Notes under the pieces: generated by a model | Databases searched by the model: none | The model's input: the letters and a program-made list of their open reading frames with translations, nothing else | What the model was told of the DNA's origin: nothing | Shown here: one piece after another, positions 47,890-59,299 of the stretch | How the letters are laid out: each line of letters starts with the position of its first letter | Position numbering within the stretch: the stretch's first letter is position 1 | Assembly (NCBI GenBank): GCA_023548195.1 | Contig: JAJHZJ010000043.1 | Span: forward strand, 186,001 to 250,000 | Reading direction: 5' to 3' | From: Bettongia penicillata ogilbyi | Taxonomy: Eukaryota > Chordata > Mammalia > Diprotodontia > Potoroidae | Length of the DNA stretch: 64,000 nucleotides | Translations under genes and position numbers: made by a program

Positions 47890-48500
47890 TGCAGCTCTTG
47901 GGGCAAGCCTGAGAAGATTGAGATGAATCCTGTATCATTTTCTTATTGATCATATTTACAATTTATTGATTTTGTTCTGAAACTACTTTTGTCCTCTAAT
48001 TGCCTGAGTTATGGTTCTTTGTCTTTAAACTTGGTTCAGAGTTCAGCTGGTCTGTAATAGGTTAAGCTGAAAAGTCCAGCTCTTCTGCTCAAGGAATTTT
48101 GCTAACCTTGAGAAATGGATAAGAAAGCAAGGGGGTTTGGGCCTGACATCTTTATGCCACCAAGTTGTCCTTCCGAGATGTCTGGTTTGCTATCCCGGTG
48201 TCTGGGTCACTATCCTGCACCTGGACTAAGGCCATAGGCACCTTCTAGTCTCACAGGAGAAGGAAGGTTGTTACTAGCCCCCATTACCAAACTTTCAACC
48301 ACTCAGGTTGTTCCCTGGCCTCAGCACTGTAACTAGGTCTTAATCCCATGATGTCACCTACCTTGCTCTGTTCTTTCTTTTGTGCTCCCCAAAATCCACA
48401 GAAGGGGAAGTGTCCTTTTACTCCGGATCTCTGGCATAAATGGAGGCAAGTCATCGACCCATTTATTGATAGGTAGCATCCCCTGCTAATAAGTGTTATC
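47890..48500 (+). repeat. LTR-like repeat, copy 2
   Basis: Diverged partner of 6390-6960 in the same orientation. The place of the TATA-like site reads CCACAGAAGG here and is lost. Homology begins upstream of the TGTAATAGG candidate LTR start, so the element may be longer than a solo LTR. Confidence 0.6.
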
Positions 48501-49189
48501 TTTCTCAGAGATCTGCCTCAGCTTACCCTTCTGTTAAAATTCAGTTGTGACAAGCCCTTTATTCCACTTCTGATTCTTTCTTCCACAGCTGTCCTTTAAA
48601 TTCCAATTTTTTCCTCAGTGAAAAATATTATTGCCAACTTCTTTTTACTCGTTTAACTATTTGCTCTCTTCCAGAAATCCTAGTTGAATTATGCCCACTC
48701 TGTGCTTTTCTTTGAGGCTTTGTGTGTTGATGTTTTGAAGTCATTTTCTTCCTCTGGGTTTGTATCTTGAGCATCCCTGTCCCCAAGGTAAAATTGGTGG
48801 TGGAATCCTTTCCTGTCTGCTTATTCTTTTAGTCTCCTTCCAGACCATGGACCTGATGTCAGGGCCAGGCTCCCTTCACATGCTGAAGGGCATGTCCAGA
48901 ATAACCTTGTTGCAGCTTTCTTGAGGTTTTGAGTTGTATGTTATTCCAAGATCTCAGGGAAAGCTCACTCCAGGGACCTGTAAGTTTTCAGTGCTCCCAG
49001 GATGGTCTGATTCCCTATCCACCACTCCACCATCATAGATCTGCAAATTCCTGAACTATTTAAGTCTGACAATACATCTGTGGGCTGGCCCCATGTGGAG
49101 ATTACTGATGGATTCAGTCACTATAAGCCAGCTGGAAAGCTATGCTGCTAGAGAGTGAGAGAACTTCAGAGTCCCCTTTCATCTAAGAT

Positions 49190-50645
49190 GCCTTCCCTGA
49201 GCAGTCCTGTACCAGTGTCTCCTATATCATGCAATTAATTCCAGAGTTCTTCAGAGAGACCTTGAGAGTGTCCTTGTATCACTTCTTCTAACCCCCATGT
49301 GATCACTTGCCGTATGTGAGTTCTCCATAAAAATCTTTTGAGCAATTTATATTTGGCATTTAAACAATGTGACCAGCCCTCCATATTTGTGCTCTCTGCA
49401 GTAGAGTTTGGATGCTTGGCATTTAGTTTGAAAAGTGACCTCAGTGGCTGGTAGTGATCCGCCAGGTGATCTTTAGAATCCTCCTAAGACAATTCAGTTG
49501 TAGGTGATTCATTTTCCTGGCATGGTGCTGATAGGCCATCCAGGTTTCGCAGGCACACAACAATGAGGTCAGCACAAGGGCTCTGGAGACCTTCAGCTTG
49601 ATAGTCTCTTCTCTCCCATACTTTCCTTTGCAACCTCTCAAATACCAAGCTAACTCTCAATGAATGCATTGACCTCATTGTCACTGTGTGCATCTCCGGA
49701 AAGAACACTACCAAGGGAAGTGAATTTATCTACAGTATTCCAAACTTCTCCACTTGCCGTTACCAATGGCTCCATGTATGGATGATGTGGTGCTGACTGA
49801 TGGAGCACCTGTATCTTCCAGGTGTTAATTGTTAGGCCAAAATTAACACAAGCAACAGAAAATTGATTCCTGCTTTGTTACATGTCAGTTTCAGAGACTG
49901 AATTTAGTGCATGGTCTTCTACCAACAAAAACATCTTGCACCAACTTTCCCTCCACTTTAATCTTGGCTTGTCGCGTATTCACGTTAGTTTACCATCGGT
50001 TCGGTAGCTGACATTCATGCCATGCTTGCCCTCATTGATGGTCTTCACAACATGACTGAAAACATCATTCTAAAAAGCATGAGAGCAAGCACATAGCCTT
50101 GTTTTATTCCATTGGTGACCGGAAAAGCAAGAGAACATTGTCAGTTATCTAGAACCTGGGCAAGCATGGTGTTACACAACTGACATACAGTACTATTAAA
50201 CTTTCCTGGGCAACCAAATTTTGAAATAATTTTCCATAAGCATTTGTGACTGACAGATAGACAAACGTTGTGCAGATCTCTGCTCTGCTCCTGGCATTTC
50301 TCCTGGAGTTGTTGGACAGCAAACACCACATAGAGGCCCTTTCTGAAGCCATGCTGGATGTCAGGTAGATGCCCATCTTCCAGTTGAAGGATCAGTCTAT
50401 TAAAGAGGACTCGCCAAGAATCTGATCACCAGTGAATAAGAGACCTCTCTGTAATTGTCACAGGTCAGTCTATTTCCTTTACCTTTATGGAGATGGACAA
50501 TGGAAGTGTCCTTTAACTCCTGGGGGATAACTACCTCTCGCCATATAACCCAGAAAATTTCATTCAGCATTTGTAAATCTCAGCTGGAATAGAATCAGCA
50601 CCAAGTGCTTTGCCGTGCAAAAGGAGGCGAACATAATGGTAATCA
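49190..50645 (-). mobile_element. BovB/RTE-like LINE fragment
   Basis: It is homologous to the RTE at 4.7-5.87 kb and extends further 5'. Minus-strand frames include LTSLLCACETWMAYQHHARKM and VKQGYVLALMLFRMMFSVML-like sequence with stops. The 3' tail is missing. Confidence 0.85.
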
Positions 50646-50689
50646 AAACCTCTTCTTCAAGAGGAAGAGAAGTTCACTCAAACTCGATG

Positions 50690-50945
50690 ATAAAGCAGCA
50701 ATCATCCAAACCATCTAGTATTGGTTAAAAATAGAAAAATTGATGGGACACTAGACAAAAATCAGAAACAATGGAACTCAATAGTGTGTGATAAAGGGAA
50801 AACATAAATTATCTAGGAAACTGTTCTTTGTTTGACTAAAACACCTGCTGGGAAAACACCTTAGACTGTATTCCATGACACATTCTAAATAGATAAGCAA
50901 TCTTAATACTACAGGGCCTACTATAAAAAAATTCATAATAATAAA
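50690..50945 (+). mobile_element. L1 ORF2 fragment
   Basis: The sequence is similar to the L1 ORF2 segment near 36395-36670 (AAAGCAGCAATCATC, then the region before DTIKK). It is decayed and stops at a MIR-like piece at 50945. The fragment at 51740-52015 continues the same element. Confidence 0.65.
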
Positions 50946-51100
50946 TAAATAATGATAACTAACACTTATATAGTGTTTACTTTGTTCCAGACACTAGGCT
51001 ACAGACTTTACAATTATGTTCTCAACTGATCCCTACAACAACCCTGAGAGATAGGTGGTGTTATTATCATCACAGATGAGTAACTGAAGGCAAACAGATC
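50945..51100 (-). repeat. MIR fragment
   Basis: ATAACTAACACTTATATAGTG, CAGACACTAGGCT and GATGAGTAACTGAAGGCA fit a reversed MIR 3' part. It lies between two L1 fragments. Confidence 0.65.
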
Positions 51101-51104
51101 AGGT

Positions 51105-51740
51105 GAGTTGGTTGGTTGGTGTCTGTATAACCAAAATAACATCACCACGATAAAATGCCTTTTGATTTATGCATAAATTGGATTTAAGTGAGGCAGAGTG
51201 GCACAGAGTTGTCAGCCTCATTGTCTCCTCCAGAGTCATCATAGTCCAGTGGCAAGACAGAGTGAAGATGGCTGGCGATGGCTCAGGATACAGTGGATGC
51301 CCCTGGAGTCTTTGGTGTCTAACCAAGCTCTAAGTACTCCACATCGCCTGCTTCAGCTGCCTTCATAGCTGTTGGAACAAGTTGTTTTCATCCATCCTTT
51401 CCACCAGAGGAAGTCTTCAAATGTTTGGGGTAGACACCCCCCTAACTCACCAGGGGGTCTGAGACCCCCTTGGCTACCCTCAACCTGGTTTGGCCCGTCT
51501 GCTAAAATGGTTTACCAGGGTAGGGCTGCTGCACATGCTGCAGCTTCTTGGAGCCCCAGGTGAGAGTTAGGTGGAACAGGTGGACACAAAAGATAGAGCG
51601 CAGAAAAGGGCTCGGCAGCCATCACACCACAGGTACTGGTACTGGTACTGGTCCTCCCTAAGCATACCCTACACCCTCATTAGGTGAGTAGATCATATAC
51701 CTATCACAGCTTTGGGTAGGGAATGTGGTTTTTAACTGGA
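51105..51740 (+). repeat. Interspersed repeat, possibly RTE 5' region
   Basis: The block AAGTGAGGCAGAG, TCAGCCTCA, CTCCAGAGTC is shared with 28912-29050. Adjacent DNA (CTGCTGCACATGCTGCAGC and onward) looks like a GC-richer 5' untranslated region. The RTE assignment is inferred from its place beside RTE copies. Confidence 0.4.
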
Positions 51741-52015
51741 GATAGAGGCACTTTTAAAAGATAAAATACAAATTTTTGACTACATGAAACTAAAAAGCTT
51801 GTTTACAGACAACATTAATGCATCCAGAATAAGAAAGGAAGTGGTCAAATTGGGGCGGGGGGGAATCTTTATGTCAAATTTCTCTGATAAGGATTTGGTA
51901 TCCAAGATGTACAAACTCAGAGGATATAAACAACCAATTCTCAAGCAATGAATTAACTGGAAACCTTATGAAATGCTCCAAATCACTGTGACCCAGCTAT
52001 TCAATGACTGGGTTT
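51740..52015 (+). mobile_element. L1 ORF2 fragment, continuation
   Basis: A segment resembling YKLKSFCTT-type L1 sequence (AATTTTTGACTACATGAAACT and onward) matches about 36770-37000 of the long L1. Together with 50690-50945 it looks like one old L1 split by later or rearranged repeats. Confidence 0.6.
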
Positions 52016-52225
52016 ATACTCTGAGTTCAAATGTGACCTCAGACACTTCCTAGCTATGTGACCCTGGGCATGTTACTTCTCTTTCTGCCTCAGTTTCCTC
52101 ATCTGTAAAATGGAGACCATAACAGCATCTACCTCACAGGGTTATTGTGAGAATCAAATGAGACAACACTTGTAAAGTGCTCAGCATGTGCCTGGCACTG
52201 AGTAGGCATTTAATAAATGCAAGAG
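52015..52225 (+). repeat. MIR-like SINE
   Basis: GAGTTCAAATGTGACCTCAGA, CCTCAGTTTCCTCATCTGTA and a 3' end GTGCCTGGCACTGAGTAGG. It follows the L1 fragment directly. Confidence 0.85.
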
Positions 52226-52364
52226 GAAAAGGACCTATATGTTCAATTAAACTTGTCAGAGTTCTTTTTACGATTGCCTCAAACTGGGGACTAAAACCAT
52301 GTCTTTCTGTTGTAAAATGATTATAAACCACAGGTGGCAGGGAAATGTGCCAGCATATAGATGC

Positions 52365-52500
52365 CACTGTTGTTCAGTCATTGCAGTAGGTCAGACTCTT
52401 TGTGACCCCATTTGGGGTTTTCATGGCAAAGACTGTGGAGTGGCTTGTCATTTCCTTCTCTACTTCATTTTGCAGGTGAGGAAACTGAGGAGAGGAGAGA
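52365..52500 (-). repeat. MON1/WSINE1-like SINE fragment
   Basis: GTTGTTCAGTCATTGCAGTAG and CCCCATTTGGGGTTTTCATGG form the reversed 3' half. The tRNA head is missing. Confidence 0.8.
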
Positions 52501-52635
52501 CACAGAGAGAGTCAGACAGAGTATCTCCAGTTGGTTAAAATTAAAATCACTCCTGAACACCAGGTTTTAGTCAAAGAAAATGGAAAATCCTGAGGCAGGA
52601 TCAGTGGTTCTTTAGAATCATCACTGAAATTCCAA

Positions 52636-52662
52636 GTGTGTGTGTGTGTGTGTGTGTGTGTA
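52636..52662 (+). repeat. (GT)n microsatellite
   Basis: Thirteen GT units. Confidence 0.95.
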
Positions 52663-52699
52663 GGCATGTGCACACATGTGCATATATGTATGAAATTCT

Positions 52700-53305
52700 T
52701 GATAAACAACCAGAAAATCTTAAAAAAATATTCTGTTGGACAAATTCCCACTTTCAGTAAAGACTGTACATCAAAGACTGGGTAGCTGGCTTGATAAATG
52801 GATCTGTGGGTAGATCTGAAGACCTTATCTCAGAAGAGACTTGAGGTCCACCTTTGTTGGGTAGTAAGAAGAGACAGTAGCTGCTTACTCCCTTGCCAAG
52901 GGTATCAGGCTGGAATTATATGTATGTATTACCCATCAAATATTTGACACCTAGGGCTTGTAAATATTTTTGTGATTCAGGATTAAAGTCCCCTTCCACA
53001 GTGGGGAGAAGAGGAGCAGTTCTGCCCCAGTTAACTTAGTCTGACAGTTGAATCCCACCCCCACCCCATTAATAATTCCAAGAAAAGAAATTGGAAATAC
53101 CTAGGAAAAATACAGTCCCTGGGGACACCACAACTTAATTTAAGCAACACCCTGATACCCCCTGGGGAGTCCACTCTGAGCCATCTCAAAGACTGAATGT
53201 CCCAGGAATGAAGGGAAATGGGAATTTGTCAACTTCTCCCCACATGGGGTGTGGGGAGTGAGGTGGCCTCTGTGCTTTCCCACATGAAACTCACCTGGCA
53301 TTTTC
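52700..53305. other. Unassigned stretch before the right duplication
   Basis: No gene or repeat was recognised. The left counterpart position is occupied by the RTE. Confidence 0.45.
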
Positions 53306-53540
53306 TTACACCATTCTTTCCATCAGTCAGGAGTTGTATCTCACAACAGACATGTGACATGATAGGGCTGGCTGTCAGCGGGCAGCCAAAGCCAAGTGGG
53401 GTGAAAGGGACTTCTTAGACACGTGGATACCTTTTCTTTTTGTTTGTCCAACCCTTGCCTCCAGTCATATGTTGGGAAAATCAGGAACAGTAAGCACCAA
53501 GAAAATGATGGAATTCCCCTTGGTTTGTAAAGGACAGCGC

Positions 53541-53572
<32 letters not shown>

Positions 53573-53670
53573 CATATAGAGAGAGCTTAAACCAAAGGCA
53601 TCTGTAGGTCATGGTGCACACATGCATGTGCACATGCACACACACACACACACACATACACACACACACC
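53541..53670 (+). repeat. (GT)n and (CA)n microsatellites
   Basis: GT run at 53541-53569 and interrupted CA run at 53620-53670, matching 7663-7790. Confidence 0.9.
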
Positions 53671-56384
53671 CTCCCTGGCCTTCAGCAGACCACCTCAGAC
53701 CACAACCACAGAATCCTCTTCAAACCCTTAGCCTTTACCCATGGGTTTTGCTTTGGTCAGTCCCCAGCTGATCAGGCTTAGATCAAAGTGAAGGCATTTT
53801 AATGAAGTAGTGAGACAAATGAAGTTATCCCGTCACCCACTGCATAGGCAGTGGAAGAGTGAGCATTCATGAAGATTTTGGACAGAAAGCCTGCTCATGT
53901 GGAGCCAAGTGGCTGAAACACCAGAAGGGAGAAAGGGGTATGGTCAGTTCTGCTCTAGCACTCATTCTGATGAGGTGAATTTGTGGCAGTATGCCTGACA
54001 GAATGACTGAACACACTTGAATTTTGTGTTTGTTTATGTGCGCACTTTCGTTTTGGAGAAACAGAGAAGACAGAAGACAGAACTACATCCCAATAGCTCC
54101 CAAGTCGCAAGTAAACTTCAGGATGTTTTTAGGACAAATCACCATATTTATAATAGAATCTTGGAGGTATTTGGAGCTGAGGGCTGAGGAAGGCTGATCT
54201 GCCTCTCCCACTTACTCACCTTTCACCATAGCCTGGAACTGTGGTCCACTGAGACCACCCTCTCAACCAAAATCACTCCATGCCAGCAGTATGTGAGCAT
54301 TTCTCAGGCATTTAAATGCGTAAGACTATACTGCCGTCTTCCTTTAGTTCCTATTTGTGTCACTGATACAGATTGAGTGTTGTGATCCTGCCCCCATTTT
54401 CCCATCACCTTTGTGACTTTTTCTATGTGGTTTTGTGTAGCCAGTGATTTTTAGGAACACACTTGTCCTATTCTAGAAGAAGAGACTGAACAGGGAGGTT
54501 GACTTGGGTTTGCATGCTGTAAAATTGCTTTGACTGTGTCCCTGCTTCTAGTCAAGCATGACTCTCTACAGCCAGTTGTCCATTCTGGCCTCCACTGCCT
54601 TGACCAGGTGTTCTTCTCCAATGTAGTTGTTCCTCAACCCAGGCTTTTGCAGGGTTACCCGATGTCTTAGACAATCCATCCACTAAGGATGTAACTGAGG
54701 TGGCAGTTCTCTCCCCAGATCTCAGCCAGCCATGTTATTCACCAGGTCCCTCGCCAAGGAAAAGTTCCTTCCCTTCTGACCTGCTCTGTAAACCATCTCT
54801 AAGTAAGGCCTTTTGACCCCCAGTTCTAGATCTCCTTAGTTAACAAAAACCTGCATCTCAGCCCCCACTGATGGAAGTTGCTTCTGTGAGCCCAGCAGAG
54901 GGAAAGAGCCTTCAGTCTCTCCAGTGTGCCACCTCAACTGTGAAACCATCTTCAGTCTCCCCAGTCAGAAAGAATGATGCTTCCTCTCTCTCCTCTGCCA
55001 GGCTTCCATGCTAAGCTTCATGGCTAATGGAACTTCAGAAAAATTCCATTCCCCTTGGATTTGCTTGCCCGAGAAGGCTGGAGGCTCTAAGCTGAATTCA
55101 GGTCTTCTCAGAATTCTTTTCCTAACGGAATCTCTGAACTTTTTACTGTACAAAGCAGCTCTGAGACCCTCTGTTGTGTCCTGTGGATCTGTCCATCCAA
55201 AGTCACCAAAATGATGCCAACAAACCAATTTCTACTCTTTGATGGAATCACCTAGAGGAAGCCCATCTCCCCAGGGCTTTTCTGTTTCTAATTGACACAC
55301 TGGCACCCACTGGGAGCCTTTGTGTTCCACTAAAGGTGGCAAAGAAGCCCACTACCTCCAAATCCATTTCAGAAGTGATGTAATCAGGAACTTGACAGGA
55401 TAGACAAGGTTCAGAAAGACCCAAGAGGAAGAGCTATGAGCTCCTCATGTGTCCAAGGCCCACAGAGAGCTGTGGAGGTTCCAGTAAAAGGTCTGAAGCC
55501 TGTGCTCTGTGAGCAAGGGTATGTCAGGGTGCCTGAACCCACCTGGGTGTCAAAGGGCGAGTCCTGGAAGTAGGCTGGAACAATGCCCAACTGACCTCTG
55601 CCTTTTCTGGCTTTCTCCTGCTGTCAAGAGAATGGTACATTTCAGAATCTATGAGAAGTCAGGTGGGGTCCAGGCCCCTAGAGCATCCCAGCTCAGAGCA
55701 CCCACAGGCTCTTTGATACCTGAGTGGAAATTTCTGGTGCTTCAAGGGAGTGCAGAAGTGGGGGCTATAAATCATGTTAGGCAAGCAAAGAACAAAAATA
55801 GACCTGTCCACAGGAAGAGATCAGCAGGAAGACTGCATTAGGCTGAAGGAATAGTAGACAGTGAAATTATGTGAACTCAGTATACAGGTACTTCCTGGCT
55901 TAGCAGCTAAGTATTTAAAGAAAAAACTAATCATAAACATGTGGAGAAGCAACAAGTAAATCTATAATGGATGGGGATCTCCCTTTGTGGAGCTCAGGTA
56001 AGGCATCTCCCAGGGACCTGGTTCCAGCCTGGAGCTCCATTGCTGGCTAAGCACCATCCTCTCCTCCCAACCCAGTCCATGAACCTCTTTTAAAAGTTTC
56101 ATCTCAAAAGTAATTTCTTTTAGCTTTCCCCTTAATCCTCAGGCCCTTGTGAGGCTGAGGGATGCAGACCCTCACTTCCCTGCCCATCCTTGGGTTATGG
56201 GTTTATCCCAAGAGGATCTCATCTCCCCCAGCGACATCTCCTAATATATTCTCATATATGGCCCCAGGGGAAAAATATCGTGGGTTACCCAGAAATGACT
56301 GTGATGACATTCACTGATGTACAGGTGCAGGACCTCCAGCTGTCAAAGGGAATATCATCCCACTCTGCAGTAAACAACATAGTA

Positions 56385-56610
56385 ATGGCTAACATGTATT
56401 AAGCACCCTCTGTGTACTATTACTATACGCTGGGCTCAGTGTTTCACAATTCTTATCTGATTTGATCCTTACAGTCAACCTGGGGGAGACATGCTATTAT
56501 GGTCTCCATTTTATAGAGGAGGAAACCAAGGCAAATTGAGGTGAACACATTGGCTAGTAAGTAGTGTCTGAGGCTGGATTTGAATTCAGGTCTTCCTAGC
56601 AACCTTGAAT
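56385..56610 (-). repeat. MIR-like SINE
   Basis: Right-copy partner of 13750-14010 with the same flanking AGTAAACAACA sequence upstream. Confidence 0.8.
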
Positions 56611-57144
56611 TCCATCACTTCCAACATATAATTCTTACACAATCCAAAGCCAAGATGGTAATACAAAACACATTGAATAGCACTTAATGTACACATTCAC
56701 CAATGGTGCTCTGATGTTTTATTTTAGCCTGTACAAAAAAGCCCATTTGTATAAAGAGAAGCGCATCATAAATATATAAATGCAAACTTTCTGGTAATAA
56801 GCTGTGGCTTCCTAGCTGCACACCAATAGCTGGCACCGTGTAGTCTCCTTGGTCATCACTTGTCCATTTTTCTGGGAACAGCCTGAACTGACAGGTCCTG
56901 CCCCTGGCCACATGACTTTGGGGGAAATCCTCTGGTGACTCTAAGGCTGGCACCACCTCTGTGAGTCACCTCTGCTCCTTGAAACCTCTTCATCTGCAAC
57001 ATTAGGAACTAGACCTCCCCATAGCCATGTAAACACAGGTCCACAGGGCCAGGGCATTTTGGGGTGAGATCTTGGCCCTTTACTAGACACAAACTCCAGC
57101 TGTTCTTCATCTGCATCTTCTTCTTCCTCATACCATCTCAGGCA

Positions 57145-57350
57145 GCTGGGGATGCCATGGAGAAAGAGCTGACCTTGGAGTCAGAAAGACCTGAGTTCAA
57201 ATCCTGCCTCAGACACTTCCTAGCAGGGTGACCCTGGGCAAGTCACTTCACTGCTGTCCTCCACATAATGACACCAGCTTGGCAAGTTGTTGTGAGGATC
57301 AAATGAGGTCATGAAAATGTGTAACATGTAGATTTTGAGGGGCTATGACT
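57145..57350 (+). repeat. CORE-SINE (MIR/MON1-like)
   Basis: Duplicated partner of the SINE at 14540-14745, with the same flanks on both sides, which supports a segmental duplication and not independent insertion. Confidence 0.8.
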
Positions 57351-57574
57351 CTCACAGCTAAAGAGGGTTGTTTTTGTTTAAAGAGATGAGCAGGCTCTTA
57401 AGGTGCTTGTCCTCTCACTCACCTGTGAGGACAACTCCAGCAGGGGGCAGTGCCTCACCCCAATTTTTACAACTTGCTACCACTCTGAGAGCTGCCTCTA
57501 TAAAATGTCCATATCTGGGAGGGGAGGCATTTATGAAATTAAAGAAGCTATTGCTCTTCCTTTATATCTTCCAG

Positions 57575-57672
57575 TTGGAGACTCCAAAGTCTTTGGGAAG
57601 GAAAAACACAAGAGAATCAAGTGGATGGTCCAGGTGGTCCTCAGCCCTGATGGAGAAAAGGAAGCTTCCTAA
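57575..57672 (+). other. Exon-like open block in right duplication copy
   Basis: This is the counterpart of 14993-15138, preceded by TATATCTTCCAG. The frame is open for 31 codons and ends earlier than in the left copy. No matching start exon or promoter was found, so function is unknown. Confidence 0.3.
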
Positions 57673-57714
57673 GGTCATTTTCCAAGAACTCAAAGAATTT
57701 CAAAGACCCTGATA

Positions 57715-59295
57715 GAATCGGAGCAGATTTAGGGTTAGATCAATCAGTAAGAAAACCAGTACAACAGAAGGAAATATGACCTCCAGATCCAATAAATGGA
57801 TTTAGGCATCAAGGATCAAATACTGCAGATTGAAGCGAAACAATCTAGCCCTTGAGACAGAGAATCCTGGAGAATCTAAGGATACATGGCTCCTGAGGGG
57901 TTAAAGGTGAAAGGAGAATTGTGAGAGCGAAATGGATGTTGTCTAAACAAAATGTAATGACCAACAGAATAGAAACACTTGGATCTGCCATGGCAAGTCT
58001 CCAAGAAACAAAAGAGAGAACCATTGATGGGGAAAGTGAATCCACAGTCGGGAAGGACAAGCCAGCACAAGAGAAGCCAAACCCAAGAACATTAAGGTAC
58101 GAGATACAGATCTCAAAGACGGGATGGTGGGTCTTCCAGAATATGACTGGACAAAAAGCATAATGTCGTAACCAGGTAAATATGGCAATGGAGAGAGCAT
58201 CTGAGAACTTCTGAACTTGGAACATGAAACTCCAAAGAATTCCAAAACCTGACTGCAATCTCCAGAAATAGAGCGGTTTGATTGAACAAATTCAGAAAAT
58301 GCACGTTCTGCAGCCATCAGGAGAAAGACTTTGACGTGCTAAGGACAGGACACTCCTGCATCCCAGGGGAACACATCCTGCAAGTCTGAGCTTAGCCACA
58401 CAGGACAAGAGACCCATGTTCAATAGGAAAGAAGGGATAGAAGCATGTTTAGAAAGAAAACCAGAACTGAGGGGACTATTTGCTTCTTGAACACTATTTA
58501 CTTTCTTGAACAGAAAGGCCGGAGGAGTGAATAAATGCAGCATGCAAGGACATGAACAGCAACAGGGGGGCTGGAAAAGAGGCTCCAGAGACAGGAGTGA
58601 TGACAAAAATCTGGTAGAGGTAACACTGAAGAGGTGGACAGGGAACCTTGTGGACAGAACGTGGGACTACCTGCCTCCCTTTGAATGTTTCTTTTGTGAG
58701 ACCATAACACAACATGGAATGTTGTATGTACAAGGTGAGAAGGGACCAGGGGGATAGACAGAAGGGAGTAGTGCCCCAGGGTCAAAGTAAGGGCTAACAA
58801 GGAGGGGAAGGTGACCTCTGTGGTGTCAAACAGAGAAGAGAAACTGGGGGTGGGAAGGGAGGAGGGGAAAGGCCAACAAAGGGAGGAAAGAGACCTTAGG
58901 ACTTCACTAGTGAAAACTTCTATGGGTAAAGGGAGATAAGGACCCAACATTGGATGAGACCAGGGGAATTGGGGGTCTGAAAAGTCTACATGTCCTGGAG
59001 GAGGGAGTTGGAACCTTTGGGGATGATTGGCATGGAGAGGAGTGGGAGAGCATGGGCATAGGAAATGTCCAGACCAATGTGGAAGGGAAAATGGTCGACA
59101 ACAGAAGGTATAGACCCATAGTGGGGGAGGTATTTATGGGGGGTGGGAGTGTCCTCTATGACATTTACAATCATTGGCATCGCTCTAAGAAAGAAGCACA
59201 ATGGCAAAGGGGATTTCCTCAAAGTAAGCTGTATATGGTGTGGGCAGAAAGTGTGGACAGGACAGAGCCTAGAAGGGAGACTTTGGAAACTTTAA
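57715..59295. other. Unassigned right-only stretch
   Basis: Overlapping frames of up to 150 codons occur on both strands because the DNA is purine-rich on one strand and low in stops. A CTFCSHQEKDFDVL reading near 58295 looked knuckle-like but is not a consensus. It may be part of an old element linked to the L1 that follows. Confidence 0.4.
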
Positions 59296-59299
59296 TTGT

